Shown: one piece after another, positions 39,758 to 48,141 of the stretch | Position numbering within the stretch: the stretch's first letter is position 1 | Layout of the letters: every line of letters starts with the position of its first letter | Origin: Methylocystis parvus OBBP | GTDB lineage: Bacteria; Pseudomonadota; Alphaproteobacteria; Rhizobiales; Beijerinckiaceae | DNA: 64,000 nucleotides | Direction of reading: 5' to 3' | Assembly (NCBI RefSeq): GCF_027571405.1 | Contig: NZ_CP092968.1 | Location: forward strand, 620,001-684,000 | Program-made: the position numbers and the translations under genes | Notes under the pieces: generated by a model | What the model was told of the DNA's origin: nothing | What the model saw: the letters and a program-made list of their open reading frames with translations, nothing else | Database searches by the model: none

Positions 39758-40750
39758 ATGAGAAAACTGGCTGAATTTTTCTGGCCCGTCATAGGGCTGG
39801 CCGCGGTGATAGCGTCCTTTTACCTGCTCTATCACGAGTTTCAGGGAGAATCGGTCGGCACGGAGGTTTGGGCCAATCTCAAGGCCATCCCGACCAGCGA
39901 CTATTTCTTCGCGGCGCTTTCGACTCTTCTCGCCTATGCCGCGCTGGCCTGGTACGACCGCATCGCGCTGCTGCATCTCGGGGTGAAGCACATATCGTGG
40001 ATCTTCATCTCGATGTGTTCCTTCACGACCTATGCGCTGTCCCACAATATCGGAGCGAGCGTCTTTTCCGGCGCCATGGTGCGCTATCGCGCCTATTCGT
40101 CCAAGGGTCTGACGGCGTCGCAGGTGGCGGCGCTGGTGGTGCTCTGCTCCTATACTTTCGCCTTCGGCAACATCCTTCTCGGCGGATTGCTGCTGACGTA
40201 CGACCCGTCCATGATGCAGCGCCTCTCCGGCTTTCTGCCCGACATGCTGACGCATCCGCACACGGCGCGCACGGTCGGCCTTCTGTGCCTCGGCTTTGTC
40301 GCGCTCTACGTCGCCGGCTCGCTGATGCATTTCAAGCCGATCCGGTTCGGCAAGTTCGAGATCCTCTATCCGCGGCCCGAGATCATGTTCCGCCAGCTAT
40401 TTGCGGCGCCCGCGGAGCTCATCGGCGCGGCCGGCATTATCTATTTCGCGCTGCCGGAGCAGGGGAACCCGGGCTATATCGTCGTGCTCGGCGCTTTCCT
40501 TTTGTCCTTTTCCGCCGCACTCGTATCCCATGCGCCGGGCGGACTCGGCGTCTTCGAGCTCCTCTTCATCAATCTAATGCCGGATGTGCCGCGCCTGCAG
40601 GTGCTTGCGGCGCTACTCGTCTGGCGCCTCTTCTATCTCATCATCCCGCTGCTGGCGGCGCTTGTCGTCGTCGCGCTGTTCGAACGCAAGCAGCTGGTGG
40701 AGAAGCTGCGCGGCGAGGCCGGAGCGACGGAGGGGCCGCCGCCGGGATAA
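39758..40750 (+). CDS. lysylphosphatidylglycerol synthase TM-region/UPF0104 family protein
   Basis: A 330-residue polytopic membrane protein (about eight segments) of the YbhN/UPF0104 family, related to the flippase domain of MprF. It has LSHNIGASVFSGAMVRYRAYSSKGL and the block SFSAALVSHAPGGLGVFELLF that is typical of the family. ATG 39758 is the supported start; the frame extends to 39626 with poor composition. No lysyl-transfer domain is present, so it is only the membrane part. A terminator follows at 40790. Confidence 0.85.
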   Translation: MRKLAEFFWPVIGLAAVIASFYLLYHEFQGESVGTEVWANLKAIPTSDYFFAALSTLLAYAALAWYDRIALLHLGVKHISWIFISMCSFTTYALSHNIGASVFSGAMVRYRAYSSKGLTASQVAALVVLCSYTFAFGNILLGGLLLTYDPSMMQRLSGFLPDMLTHPHTARTVGLLCLGFVALYVAGSLMHFKPIRFGKFEILYPRPEIMFRQLFAAPAELIGAAGIIYFALPEQGNPGYIVVLGAFLLSFSAALVSHAPGGLGVFELLFINLMPDVPRLQVLAALLVWRLFYLIIPLLAALVVVALFERKQLVEKLRGEAGATEGPPPG

Positions 40751-40789
40751 GGTTTCCCCCTGGCCGGTCCAGGGAAAAGAGCCGACAAG

Positions 40790-40820
40790 AAAAAGCCGAC
40801 CTGCGAAGGCCGGCTTTTTC
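40790..40820 (+). terminator. Rho-independent terminator
   Basis: AAAAAGCCGACC (from 40790) pairs with GGCCGGCTTTTT, one mismatch, loop TGCGAA, followed by C and TTT. It lies between the UPF0104 gene and the convergent sciP gene; its A-rich left arm would also give a U tract on the other strand. Confidence 0.75.
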
Positions 40821-40845
40821 TTTCGTGGACGTAGATGAACGCGAT

Positions 40846-41121
40846 TTACATCCGATATTGCTGAAGGCGCGTCGTGCGCAGTCCGGCGAGGCCGTGCTGG
40901 TCGATCGACATCTGCCAGCTCAGGAACTCGTCGACGGTCAGCGTATAGCGGCTGCACGCTTCGTCGAGGGAGAGGAGACCGCCGCGAACCGCGGCGACGA
41001 CTTCGGCCTTGCGGCGGATGACCCAGCGCTTCGTCGTCGGCGGCGGGAGGTCCGCAATTGTGAGCGGGCTGCCGTCGGGGCCGATGACATATTTGACACG
41101 CGGACGATGCGTCTCGGTCAT
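40846..41121 (-). CDS. sciP: CtrA inhibitor SciP (DUF1153)
   Basis: A 91-residue DNA-binding helix-turn-helix protein, almost certainly SciP, which binds CtrA and DNA to block CtrA-activated genes after division in Caulobacter and relatives. It begins MTETHRPRVKYVIGPDGSPL, followed by LPPPTTKRWVIRRKAEVVAAVRGGLLSLDEACSRY, the conserved HTH core. A start nine codons upstream is open but ATG 41121 gives the standard length. It is a single-gene unit with a possible CtrA box upstream. The 314-base stretch 41122-41435 holds this regulatory region only. Confidence 0.95.
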   Translation of the reverse strand: MTETHRPRVKYVIGPDGSPLTIADLPPPTTKRWVIRRKAEVVAAVRGGLLSLDEACSRYTLTVDEFLSWQMSIDQHGLAGLRTTRLQQYRM

Positions 41122-41177
41122 ATCACTACTCGCATACTCTACGACCACACAGTGACAACCTTGTAGCGCAACCGCCT

Positions 41178-41192
41178 TTAAGAATTACCTAA
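41178..41192 (-). promoter_or_regulatory. possible CtrA binding site upstream of sciP
   Basis: TTAAGAATTACCTAA fits TTAA-N7-TTAA with one mismatch. It lies 57-71 bases upstream of the sciP start. In Caulobacter sciP itself is CtrA-controlled, so the position makes sense. Pattern only. Confidence 0.35.
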
Positions 41193-41435
41193 ACGCGCAT
41201 GCCGTTTAAGCAATCGAATTTAAACCCAATTTTAGCAAATAAAGCCTGCGGCTCCCGGGCCGCCCGAATTCCGCTGGATTTTCGGAACGCCGAGGAGCGC
41301 GCGCGATTATTTGGCGATACTGGAAAGGACAAAAGTATCGTTAACGCCTATTAAAGACGGACGCGGGAATTTACTGTAAAGCGAATTGCCGTAGCGAAGG
41401 CGTCGGCGCGGTCATGCGCGGAACGTCGCGCGCCG

Positions 41436-42158
41436 CTAGAAGCGCGTCGTCAGCTCTGTCAGCCATTGTGGCGAGGCCGTGACGAGCGCGGCTTCCAGCG
41501 ACTTGTCGACGCCGCTGAGGATCAGGACGCCAAGCGCGACGAAGAGGGCGCCGAGCCCTTGCTTGAGGCGCTTGCCCGCGGCGAGCAGCGGCTCGCGCCA
41601 ACGCACGAACGCCTGCCGCGACAAAAGCCCGAGACCCAGAAGCGGGACGGCGGCCCCAAGTCCGAACGCCCCCATCGTGGCCGCGACAGCGAGAAGATCC
41701 TCCCCGCGCGACGCCAGAACCGAAGCGGCTCCGAGCGTCGGGCCGACGCAGGGGCTCCACACCGCGCCCAGCAGAAGGCCGACGCCGAATTGGCCGAAAA
41801 GACCTGACGACCGCGCGCCGCCAAAGGCGGCGTTCAGCCGGTCGCTCAACGGCCCGCCGGCCGCCGCGACTCTCGCCTGGAACGGCGGGACCAGCAGAAC
41901 GACGCCGAGCGCGATCATGACGCCGGCGGCGACGGCTCGGAAAACATCGCCGTCGAGTCCTATGGCGAAACCGATTGTCGCGACGAAGAGCCCGATGACG
42001 ACGAAGGAGAGGGCGACGCCAAGCGCCAGGAGCGCGGGCGCCCATTTATGCTCTGCGGCGGCGGCGCCGAGGACGAGCGGAAGCAAAGGCAGGACGCAGG
42101 GCGACAGCGACGATAAAAGACCGGCGAGGAAGGCGAGTCCGAACGTTCCGGGCTCCAC
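41436..42158 (-). CDS. ccdA: cytochrome c biogenesis protein CcdA
   Basis: A 240-residue membrane thiol transporter of the DsbD/CcdA family with six membrane segments. The two redox cysteines in paired motifs are seen: LSPCVLPLLP (Cys21) and GAVWSPCVGPTLG (Cys137). It moves reducing power from cytoplasmic thioredoxin to periplasmic thioredoxin-fold proteins used in cytochrome c assembly. It directly follows, on the same strand with a 1-base gap, a thioredoxin gene that is its likely partner. Confidence 0.94.
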   Translation of the reverse strand: MEPGTFGLAFLAGLLSSLSPCVLPLLPLVLGAAAAEHKWAPALLALGVALSFVVIGLFVATIGFAIGLDGDVFRAVAAGVMIALGVVLLVPPFQARVAAAGGPLSDRLNAAFGGARSSGLFGQFGVGLLLGAVWSPCVGPTLGAASVLASRGEDLLAVAATMGAFGLGAAVPLLGLGLLSRQAFVRWREPLLAAGKRLKQGLGALFVALGVLILSGVDKSLEAALVTASPQWLTELTTRF

Positions 42159-42159
42159 T

Positions 42160-42543
42160 TTAGAGCGCCTTGTCCAACAGAGCGGAAATCGTCTTCTCGT
42201 CGGTCTCGCCGACGGAGCGCCCGACTTCCTTCTCGCCCTTGAAGACGATGATCGTGCTCTGATTGCGGGCCTTGAGGGCTTTCACCGCGTCTTTCTGACC
42301 GTCGAAATCGACGCGGAACGACGCAGCGCCGGAGAATTTCGGGTCAGATTCGAGCTTCTGGAGAATAGGCTCCTGCGCGCGGCAAGTGGGGCACCAGGGC
42401 GCGTAGACATGGATGATGATAGGCTTGCCGGTCTGCTGGGCCGCGCTGAAAGCAGCCTGGGTGAAAGGCATCTCGGCGGCGGCCGCTCCGGTCAGGGCGG
42501 CGAGAAGGGCGAAAGCGGCAATAAAGCTGCGGCGAGAGAACAT
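42160..42543 (-). CDS. periplasmic thioredoxin-family protein
   Basis: A 127-residue thioredoxin-fold protein with a signal peptide (about 1-23, Tat-like FSRRSFI start) and the active site WCPTC (Cys51, Cys54). It begins MFSRRSFIAAFALL. Encoded just upstream of ccdA, so CcdA probably reduces it. Likely role is reduction of apocytochrome or other periplasmic thiols. The RRSF near the N-terminus resembles a twin-arginine signal but lacks the full consensus. Confidence 0.88.
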   Translation of the reverse strand: MFSRRSFIAAFALLAALTGAAAAEMPFTQAAFSAAQQTGKPIIIHVYAPWCPTCRAQEPILQKLESDPKFSGAASFRVDFDGQKDAVKALKARNQSTIIVFKGEKEVGRSVGETDEKTISALLDKAL

Positions 42544-42622
42544 GAACCGCTCCTTTGTCGTTCTTATCTGTCTTCGTTAAATCGCTACCTTTGTTACAGC
42601 TTGCAAGGTCGGAGCGGCGATC

Positions 42623-43231
42623 ATGGGCGCGTCTTTTGGAATCCTCCTCGCCGGCGGTCTCGCGCGGCGCATGGGCGGCGGCGACAAGCCGCTGCTGGAA
42701 ATCGGCGGCCGCCCGATTATCGCCCACGCCATTGAGCGCCTTGGCCCCCAATGCGCGGGCCTCGTCGTCAACGCCAATGGCGATCCGGCGCGCTTCGCCG
42801 CCTTCGGCCTGCCGGTCGCCGCCGACCGCGTCGAGGGTTTTGCCGGGCCGCTCGCGGGCGTGCTGGCGGGAATGGACCATGTTTACGCCGGGCATCCCGA
42901 GGCGACGGACATCGTCACTGCGCCCGCCGACACGCCTTTCCTGCCGACGGATCTCGTCAAAAGACTTTACGAAGCGCGGAAAAGCGCCGATGCGCGCATC
43001 GCGGTGGCGGCGTCCGGCGGTCGCGTGCATCACGCCGTGGCGCTGTGGCCGGTCTCGCTGCGGGAAGAGCTGCGCCGGGCGCTCATGGAGGAGGAGGTGC
43101 GAAAGGTCGCGGCCTTCATCGCCCGCTATCCGAATGTGACTGTCGAATGGCCGGTCGAGCCTTACGACCCGTTCTTCAATGTGAACCGGCCGGAGGATGT
43201 GGGGCTGGCGAGCGCGATCGTCGCAGGCTGA
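42623..43231 (+). CDS. mobA: molybdenum cofactor guanylyltransferase
   Basis: A 202-residue nucleotidyltransferase that joins GMP to molybdopterin to form the bis-MGD cofactor. The N-terminal LAGGLARRMGGGDKPLLEIGG is diagnostic. ATG 42623 begins MGASFGILLAGG. It complements the pgsA-moaD-moaE genes at 37.7-39.0 kb. It converges with cysK directly (adjacent stop codons). Confidence 0.94.
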   Translation: MGASFGILLAGGLARRMGGGDKPLLEIGGRPIIAHAIERLGPQCAGLVVNANGDPARFAAFGLPVAADRVEGFAGPLAGVLAGMDHVYAGHPEATDIVTAPADTPFLPTDLVKRLYEARKSADARIAVAASGGRVHHAVALWPVSLREELRRALMEEEVRKVAAFIARYPNVTVEWPVEPYDPFFNVNRPEDVGLASAIVAG

Positions 43232-44263
43232 TCACACAAACCCCGGATCGATCGCCACATCCTTCTCCAGCCATTTCGGCGTCGGCAGGTTCAGCCCGCG
43301 CAAGAATTCCACATTGAACAGCTTAGAGGCGTAGCGCGCCCCGCCGTCGCAGAGGATCGTCACGATGGTGTGGCCGGGGCCGAGATCACGGGCGAGGCGA
43401 ATGGCGCCCGCCACGTTGATTCCAGACGAGCCGCCGAGCAGCAGGCCTTCTTCCTCCGCGAGCTGGAAGACGATGTCGAGCGCCTCGCTGTCGGGGATCT
43501 GATAGGCGACGTCGACCGGCGCGCCTTCGAGATTGGCGGTGATGCGGCCCTGGCCGATCCCTTCGGTGATGGAGGAGCCCTCGGCCTTCAGCACGCCGGT
43601 CGTATAATAAGAGTAGAGCGCGGCGCCGAAGGGGTCGGCGAGGCCGATCTTGACCTCCGGGTTCTTCGCCTTCAGCGCCAGGCCGACGCCGGCGAGGGTG
43701 CCGCCCGTGCCGCAGGCGCAGATGAAGCCGTCGACCTTGCCGCCGAGCTCCTCGTATATCTCCGGTCCCGTCGTCGCGATATGCGCGTCGCGATTGGCGA
43801 CATTGTCGAACTGGTTGGCCCAGATCGCGCCAGCGGGATCTTCCTTGCCCAGACGCTCGGCGAGGCGGCCGGAGAGCTTCACATAATTATTGGGATTGGC
43901 GTAGGGGACGGCCGGGACCTGAACCAGCTGCGCGCCCTGCAGGCGCAGCATGTCCTTCTTCTCCTGACTCTGGGTCTCCGGAATCACGATGACCGTGCGG
44001 AAGCCCATGGCGTTCGCGACCAACGCCAGCCCGATGCCGGTATTTCCCGCCGTGCCCTCCACGATCACGCCGCCGGGCTTCAGCGCGCCCTTGGCCACCG
44101 CGTCCTGAACGATGGAGAGAGCGGCGCGGTCCTTCACCGAGCCGCCGGGGTTCATGAACTCCGCCTTGCCAAGAATGCGGCAGCCCGTGGCTTTCGAGGC
44201 GGCGCGCAATTCGATGAGCGGCGTGCGGCCGATGGCCTCGATAACGCTGGGGGCGATAGTCAT
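43232..44263 (-). CDS. cysK: cysteine synthase A
   Basis: PLP enzyme making L-cysteine from O-acetylserine and sulfide, 343 residues, about 20-30 longer than E. coli CysK, mainly at the C-terminus (FLRGLNLPTPKWLEKDVAIDPGFV). The PLP-binding lysine lies in NPGGSVKDRAA, with the substrate loop EGTAGNTGIG and the GTGGTLAG phosphate cup. The EGTAGNTGIG loop rather than EPTSGNTGI is a branch difference. It ends at the same point as mobA. Confidence 0.9.
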   Translation of the reverse strand: MTIAPSVIEAIGRTPLIELRAASKATGCRILGKAEFMNPGGSVKDRAALSIVQDAVAKGALKPGGVIVEGTAGNTGIGLALVANAMGFRTVIVIPETQSQEKKDMLRLQGAQLVQVPAVPYANPNNYVKLSGRLAERLGKEDPAGAIWANQFDNVANRDAHIATTGPEIYEELGGKVDGFICACGTGGTLAGVGLALKAKNPEVKIGLADPFGAALYSYYTTGVLKAEGSSITEGIGQGRITANLEGAPVDVAYQIPDSEALDIVFQLAEEEGLLLGGSSGINVAGAIRLARDLGPGHTIVTILCDGGARYASKLFNVEFLRGLNLPTPKWLEKDVAIDPGFV

Positions 44264-44300
44264 GAAGGCTGATTCCTGTCAGGGCGGGAGCGCTCCCTTC

Positions 44301-45182
44301 CTAAACGGAAGCGGGGCTCGTCTCAAAGGCAAAACTGGCGCCGTGGCGTGCGCTTTCCCCTGGCTGGAGAATGCGCATGGAGGGCTTCTCATAGAGGTCG
44401 CCGTGGAAATCGACCGGGTCGCCATGTCCGGTCCAGGGCTCGATGCAGAGATAGGGGGCGGGCGGCAGCGTCCAGAATCCGACATGAGGGAACTCGTCCA
44501 GCGTCACCTTGAGCCGCGCTCCGGCGCCATTGTCGAAAGCGAGGCTGCGGCTCGAAATATTGAGGAAGCAGAGCGCGTCGCGGGCGAAAATGGACGGCTC
44601 GAGCGGCATCCGCGCGCCCGTGAGCGGCGTATGCCTGGTCTCCTTCATGAAGAGCCCGCCGGGGCCGATCACCGGCACATCCGGGTTTTCCGCCATCTCG
44701 AAGAGGATCGCATGCTCGGCGCTGGAGCCCGCGAGCGGCCAGCGGAAGGCCGGATGCAGGCCGCAGGCATAGGGCAGGGGCCGCGCATCCGTATTGGCGA
44801 CGATCAGATTATTGTCGAGGGCGCCCTTGCGCAGCCGGAACTCGACCTCGAAGCGGAAGGCGAAAGGGTAGAGCGCGTGGGTTTCGGCGTCGTCGAGCAG
44901 GACGAGGCGCAGATAATCCTTCCGCCGCTCGGCGATTTCGAATTGCTTCTTCCACGCGAAACCGTGCAAGGCCAGCGGATAGGCGCGCCCGTCGACCGTC
45001 ACCTTGGCGTTGCGGGTCCAGCCGACGACCGGAAAGAGAATGGGCGCGGTCTGGTCCCATATTACGGGGTCTTTCGCCCAGATCATATCGACGCCGCCCG
45101 TCCGCCAGGCCGAAAGTTCGGCTCCGAAGGGAAGGATTTCGGCGGCGTCGCCGTCCGCTTCGAGGAGAATCGCGTCGCTCAT
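44301..45182 (-). CDS. aldose 1-epimerase family protein
   Basis: A 293-residue protein of the galactose mutarotase-like fold. It has the start MSDAILLEADGDAAEILPFGAELSAW, VGWTRNAKVTVDGRAYPLALHGFAW and the C-terminal CIEPWTGHGDPVDF block with catalytic Glu/His region. ATG 45182 is chosen; the open frame extends to 45464 across a promoter-like spacer. It belongs to the YeaD-like or LacX group; the sugar is unknown. Confidence 0.88.
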   Translation of the reverse strand: MSDAILLEADGDAAEILPFGAELSAWRTGGVDMIWAKDPVIWDQTAPILFPVVGWTRNAKVTVDGRAYPLALHGFAWKKQFEIAERRKDYLRLVLLDDAETHALYPFAFRFEVEFRLRKGALDNNLIVANTDARPLPYACGLHPAFRWPLAGSSAEHAILFEMAENPDVPVIGPGGLFMKETRHTPLTGARMPLEPSIFARDALCFLNISSRSLAFDNGAGARLKVTLDEFPHVGFWTLPPAPYLCIEPWTGHGDPVDFHGDLYEKPSMRILQPGESARHGASFAFETSPASV

Positions 45183-45309
45183 GGGGAGACCTTTACACAG
45201 TTTTGCGCCCCTGGCCGCGCGGGGCGCTCTTGAGGCCGGACCTTGCGGGGCAATAAACTTCCAACCCTCCGTCCCGGCGGCGGTTTCAATTTCATTGGAG
45301 AGTTGCGGC

Positions 45310-45987
45310 GTGGCTTCCAGTTTCAGCGCGGTGGAGCTCAACCCCATTCTGCCGCTGTTCCTCAGCACCTTCACGACAATGCTCGCGGTCATCAACCCGC
45401 TGGAGGCGTTGCCGGTCTTCCTCTCCCTCACCCACGACAAGGATGACAGGGCGCGCACGCGCATCGCCTTTCTGGCTTCGCTCTATGCGCTGCTGCTCAT
45501 CCTTTTCTTCCTGTTCTTCGGCGCCTTCGTGCTGAAAATTTTCGGAGTGTCGCTCAATATGGTGCGCATCGCCGGCGGCATCGTCCTTACGCGGATCGGT
45601 TTCGAACTTTTCGCGCCGTCCGGGAGTGGACAGGGGGCCTTTCTGAGCCCCGGGCCGGCCGACAATGTCGCCTTCATGCCGCTCGCCATGCCGTTGATGG
45701 TGGGGCCGGGCGTGATCGCCACCGTGCTCAGCATGATGACGAATATCGAGCGGGCGCCGAGCGAGGCGACGGCCTATGCCGCAATCCTCGCGGCGGCGTT
45801 CCTCGCCATCCTGGTCACCTATGTCTGCCTCGCTTACGCGGGGCGGCTCATCGCCTTCATCGGCCGCATGGGGATAGACGCGATCACTCGGATCGTCGGA
45901 TTCTTCGTCTCGGCCATGGGCGTCTCCCTCGTCTTCGACGGCATTGTCGGGGCGCTCTCGACGCACGGCGTCAGAGTCGTGCTTTAA
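45310..45987 (+). CDS. MarC family membrane protein
   Basis: A 225-residue membrane protein of the MarC/UPF0056 family with six segments. It has TTMLAVINPLEALPVFLSLT and MPLAMPLMVGPGVIATVL, the family core. Likely starts at GTG 45310, since GGAGAG lies just upstream; in-frame starts farther upstream overlap the epimerase promoter. Function is unknown; it is not an antibiotic efflux pump despite the name. Confidence 0.9.
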   Translation: MASSFSAVELNPILPLFLSTFTTMLAVINPLEALPVFLSLTHDKDDRARTRIAFLASLYALLLILFFLFFGAFVLKIFGVSLNMVRIAGGIVLTRIGFELFAPSGSGQGAFLSPGPADNVAFMPLAMPLMVGPGVIATVLSMMTNIERAPSEATAYAAILAAAFLAILVTYVCLAYAGRLIAFIGRMGIDAITRIVGFFVSAMGVSLVFDGIVGALSTHGVRVVL

Positions 45988-46013
45988 CCTCTTTCTTAAC
46001 GTCAAGTGGCTGG

Positions 46014-47816
46014 ATGAACGCACTTTTTGGCGGGGCCCGCGCCTTTCTCGGCGTGGAGCGCTCCATATCCGGACGGCCCTGGCGGGCGCGGCTCGACGCT
46101 TCGGGCGAAGCGACCGCGCTCGCCTTGGCCCAGGCGCATGGGCTCGACGACCTTCTCGCCAGAGTCCTCGCCGGGAGAGGGATCGGCGTGGCGGAGGCGA
46201 AGCGCTATCTCGATCCCACGATCCGCGATCTGATGCCGAACCCTTCGACCCTCACCGAGATGGATGCGGCCGTCGAGCGGCTGGCCCGCGCGGTCGAGAC
46301 GGGCGAGCAGATCGCGATCTTCGGCGATTACGACGTGGATGGCGCCTGCTCCTCGGCGCTGCTGATCGATTATTGGCGGGCGGCCGGGGCGCCGGAGCCC
46401 TTTCTCCATATTCCTGATCGGATTTTCGAGGGCTACGGACCGAATAGCGACGCCATCCGCGCATTGGCCGGGCGGGGCGCCACGCTGCTCGTCACGGTCG
46501 ATTGCGGCACGGTCAGTCACGAGCCTTTCGCGGCGGCCCACGAGCTTGGTCTCGACGTCATCGTCCTTGATCATCATCAGGCGCCCGAGGCGCTTCCGGC
46601 GGCGACGATCGTGAACCCGAACCGGCAGGACGACCTCTCGGGCCAGGGAGCGCTCTGCGCGGCGGGGGTGGTCTTTCTCGCTTTGGCGGGTCTGACGCGC
46701 CTTTTGAAGACGCGCGGCTGGTTCGGCGACGCGCGTCCGGCGCCGGATCTTCTCGCCGCTCTCGACCTCGTCGCTTTGGCGACCGTCGCCGACGTCGCGC
46801 CGCTGACGGGGCTCAATCGCGCCTTTGTCGTGAAGGGCCTTCAGGTCATGCGCAACCGCGCGCGCATCGGACTCGCCGCCTTGATGGACGCCGCCCGAAT
46901 GGATGGGCCACCACGCGTTTATCACCTCGGCTTCGCGCTGGGGCCGCGCATCAATGCCGGCGGCAGGATCGGCGACGCCGGTCTCGGCGCGCGTCTTCTG
47001 ACGCTTTCCGATCCGACCGAGGCGCGCCGCATCTCGCAGGAGCTCGACCGTCTCAACGCCGAAAGGCAGGGGATCGAAAAGCGCGCTTTGGAGGAGGCGA
47101 TCGCCCAGGCGGATATGCAGTTTCTTAAGTCGAACCGGTTAAGCTGTCTCGTGGTGGAGGGATCGGACTGGCACCCCGGCGTTGTGGGCCTGATTGCCGC
47201 GAGGCTCAAAGAACGCTTTAGTATACCATCATTTGCCTTTGCTTTTAATGGAGAAACAGGATCAGGTTCAGGTAGAAGTTTAAGTGGCGTCGACCTTGGT
47301 AAGGCCGTTCGGCGCTGCGTTGATCTCGGCCTCGCGCTCAAGGGCGGCGGCCACGCCATGGCGGCCGGCGTCACGCTCGCCCGCGGCCGGCTGGACGAAT
47401 TCCGGTCGTATCTGAACGACGCGCTGGCCGACGCCGTCGACGCGGCCCGGGATGCGGACGCCCTTGTCATCGACGCCGCCGTTTCGGGGCGAGGGGTTAA
47501 TATCGATCTCCTGCGCCGGGTGGAGCGGGCGGGACCGTACGGGCAGGGAAACCCGGAGCCGTTATTCGCCCTGCCGGAGCAGCGTCTCGCCGACGCCATG
47601 GTCGTCGGCGAGAACCATGTGCGGGCGCGTCTGCGCTCCGGCGACGGCGCCACGGTGGAGGCCATCGCTTTCCGGGCGATCGGGTCGCCCATCGGCGACG
47701 CTCTATTGCGTGGACGGGGCGAGGTCTTCCACGTCGCCGCTCGCGTCTCCGCCAATCACTTCCGCGGCGTCGAGCGGGTAGAAACCCGCATCGCCGATCT
47801 CGCGCGGGTCCAATAG
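46014..47816 (+). CDS. recJ: single-stranded-DNA-specific exonuclease RecJ
   Basis: 5'-3' single-strand exonuclease of recombination and mismatch repair, 600 residues. DHH-family motifs are in place: GDYDVDG (Asp105, 107, 109), TVDCGT, LDHHQAP (Asp186, His187, His188), and the DHHA1 domain with GSGRSLSGVDL and GGGHAMAAG near residues 420-450. It starts MNALFGG, 26 bases after the marC stop. Residues 403-424 (47220-47285) are encoded almost entirely by codons ending in A or T (21 of 22) in a strongly GC3-biased gene; see the finding. Confidence 0.97.
   Translation: MNALFGGARAFLGVERSISGRPWRARLDASGEATALALAQAHGLDDLLARVLAGRGIGVAEAKRYLDPTIRDLMPNPSTLTEMDAAVERLARAVETGEQIAIFGDYDVDGACSSALLIDYWRAAGAPEPFLHIPDRIFEGYGPNSDAIRALAGRGATLLVTVDCGTVSHEPFAAAHELGLDVIVLDHHQAPEALPAATIVNPNRQDDLSGQGALCAAGVVFLALAGLTRLLKTRGWFGDARPAPDLLAALDLVALATVADVAPLTGLNRAFVVKGLQVMRNRARIGLAALMDAARMDGPPRVYHLGFALGPRINAGGRIGDAGLGARLLTLSDPTEARRISQELDRLNAERQGIEKRALEEAIAQADMQFLKSNRLSCLVVEGSDWHPGVVGLIAARLKERFSIPSFAFAFNGETGSGSGRSLSGVDLGKAVRRCVDLGLALKGGGHAMAAGVTLARGRLDEFRSYLNDALADAVDAARDADALVIDAAVSGRGVNIDLLRRVERAGPYGQGNPEPLFALPEQRLADAMVVGENHVRARLRSGDGATVEAIAFRAIGSPIGDALLRGRGEVFHVAARVSANHFRGVERVETRIADLARVQ
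47220..47285 (+). other. 22-codon rare-codon, low-GC segment inside recJ
   Basis: Codons 403-424 of recJ have about 36 percent GC and only one codon (GCC) ending in G or C, while the gene around them is near 65-70 percent GC. The segment includes AGT four times, ATA, TTA, AGA, TCA and GGT, all rare in such genomes. It spans the sequence SIPSFAFAF and the start of the conserved GSGRSLSG motif. The reading frame is intact, so this is not a pseudogene. Confidence 0.85.
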
Positions 47817-48141
47817 CGGCCCTTTCGACTGTGGCAGGCGCGCCACAGCCTGTCGCAAAACCGACACGACCGCGCGCGGCCATATGGAAAGCCCGATTTC
47901 CGCCCGGTTTCAGCCTGCTTCTCGCCTTGGCTGCAACGTGACGTTAACGGCAAGTTCAGACTTAAGGGAGAAACTCCCGGCCAACGCAACGCGCGCCGAA
48001 TCAAGGGTGTGCGTCTTTCTGGGGCGTCAGGATGGCGCGAACGGAGATGCGGGCGGACCGGGATCGGCGGCTGAGCCGTCGGCGTCGACAGGGGCCGTTC
48101 ACATGCGATTTGCCGGTTTGCGGGAGCAAAAGCGCTTGCTG

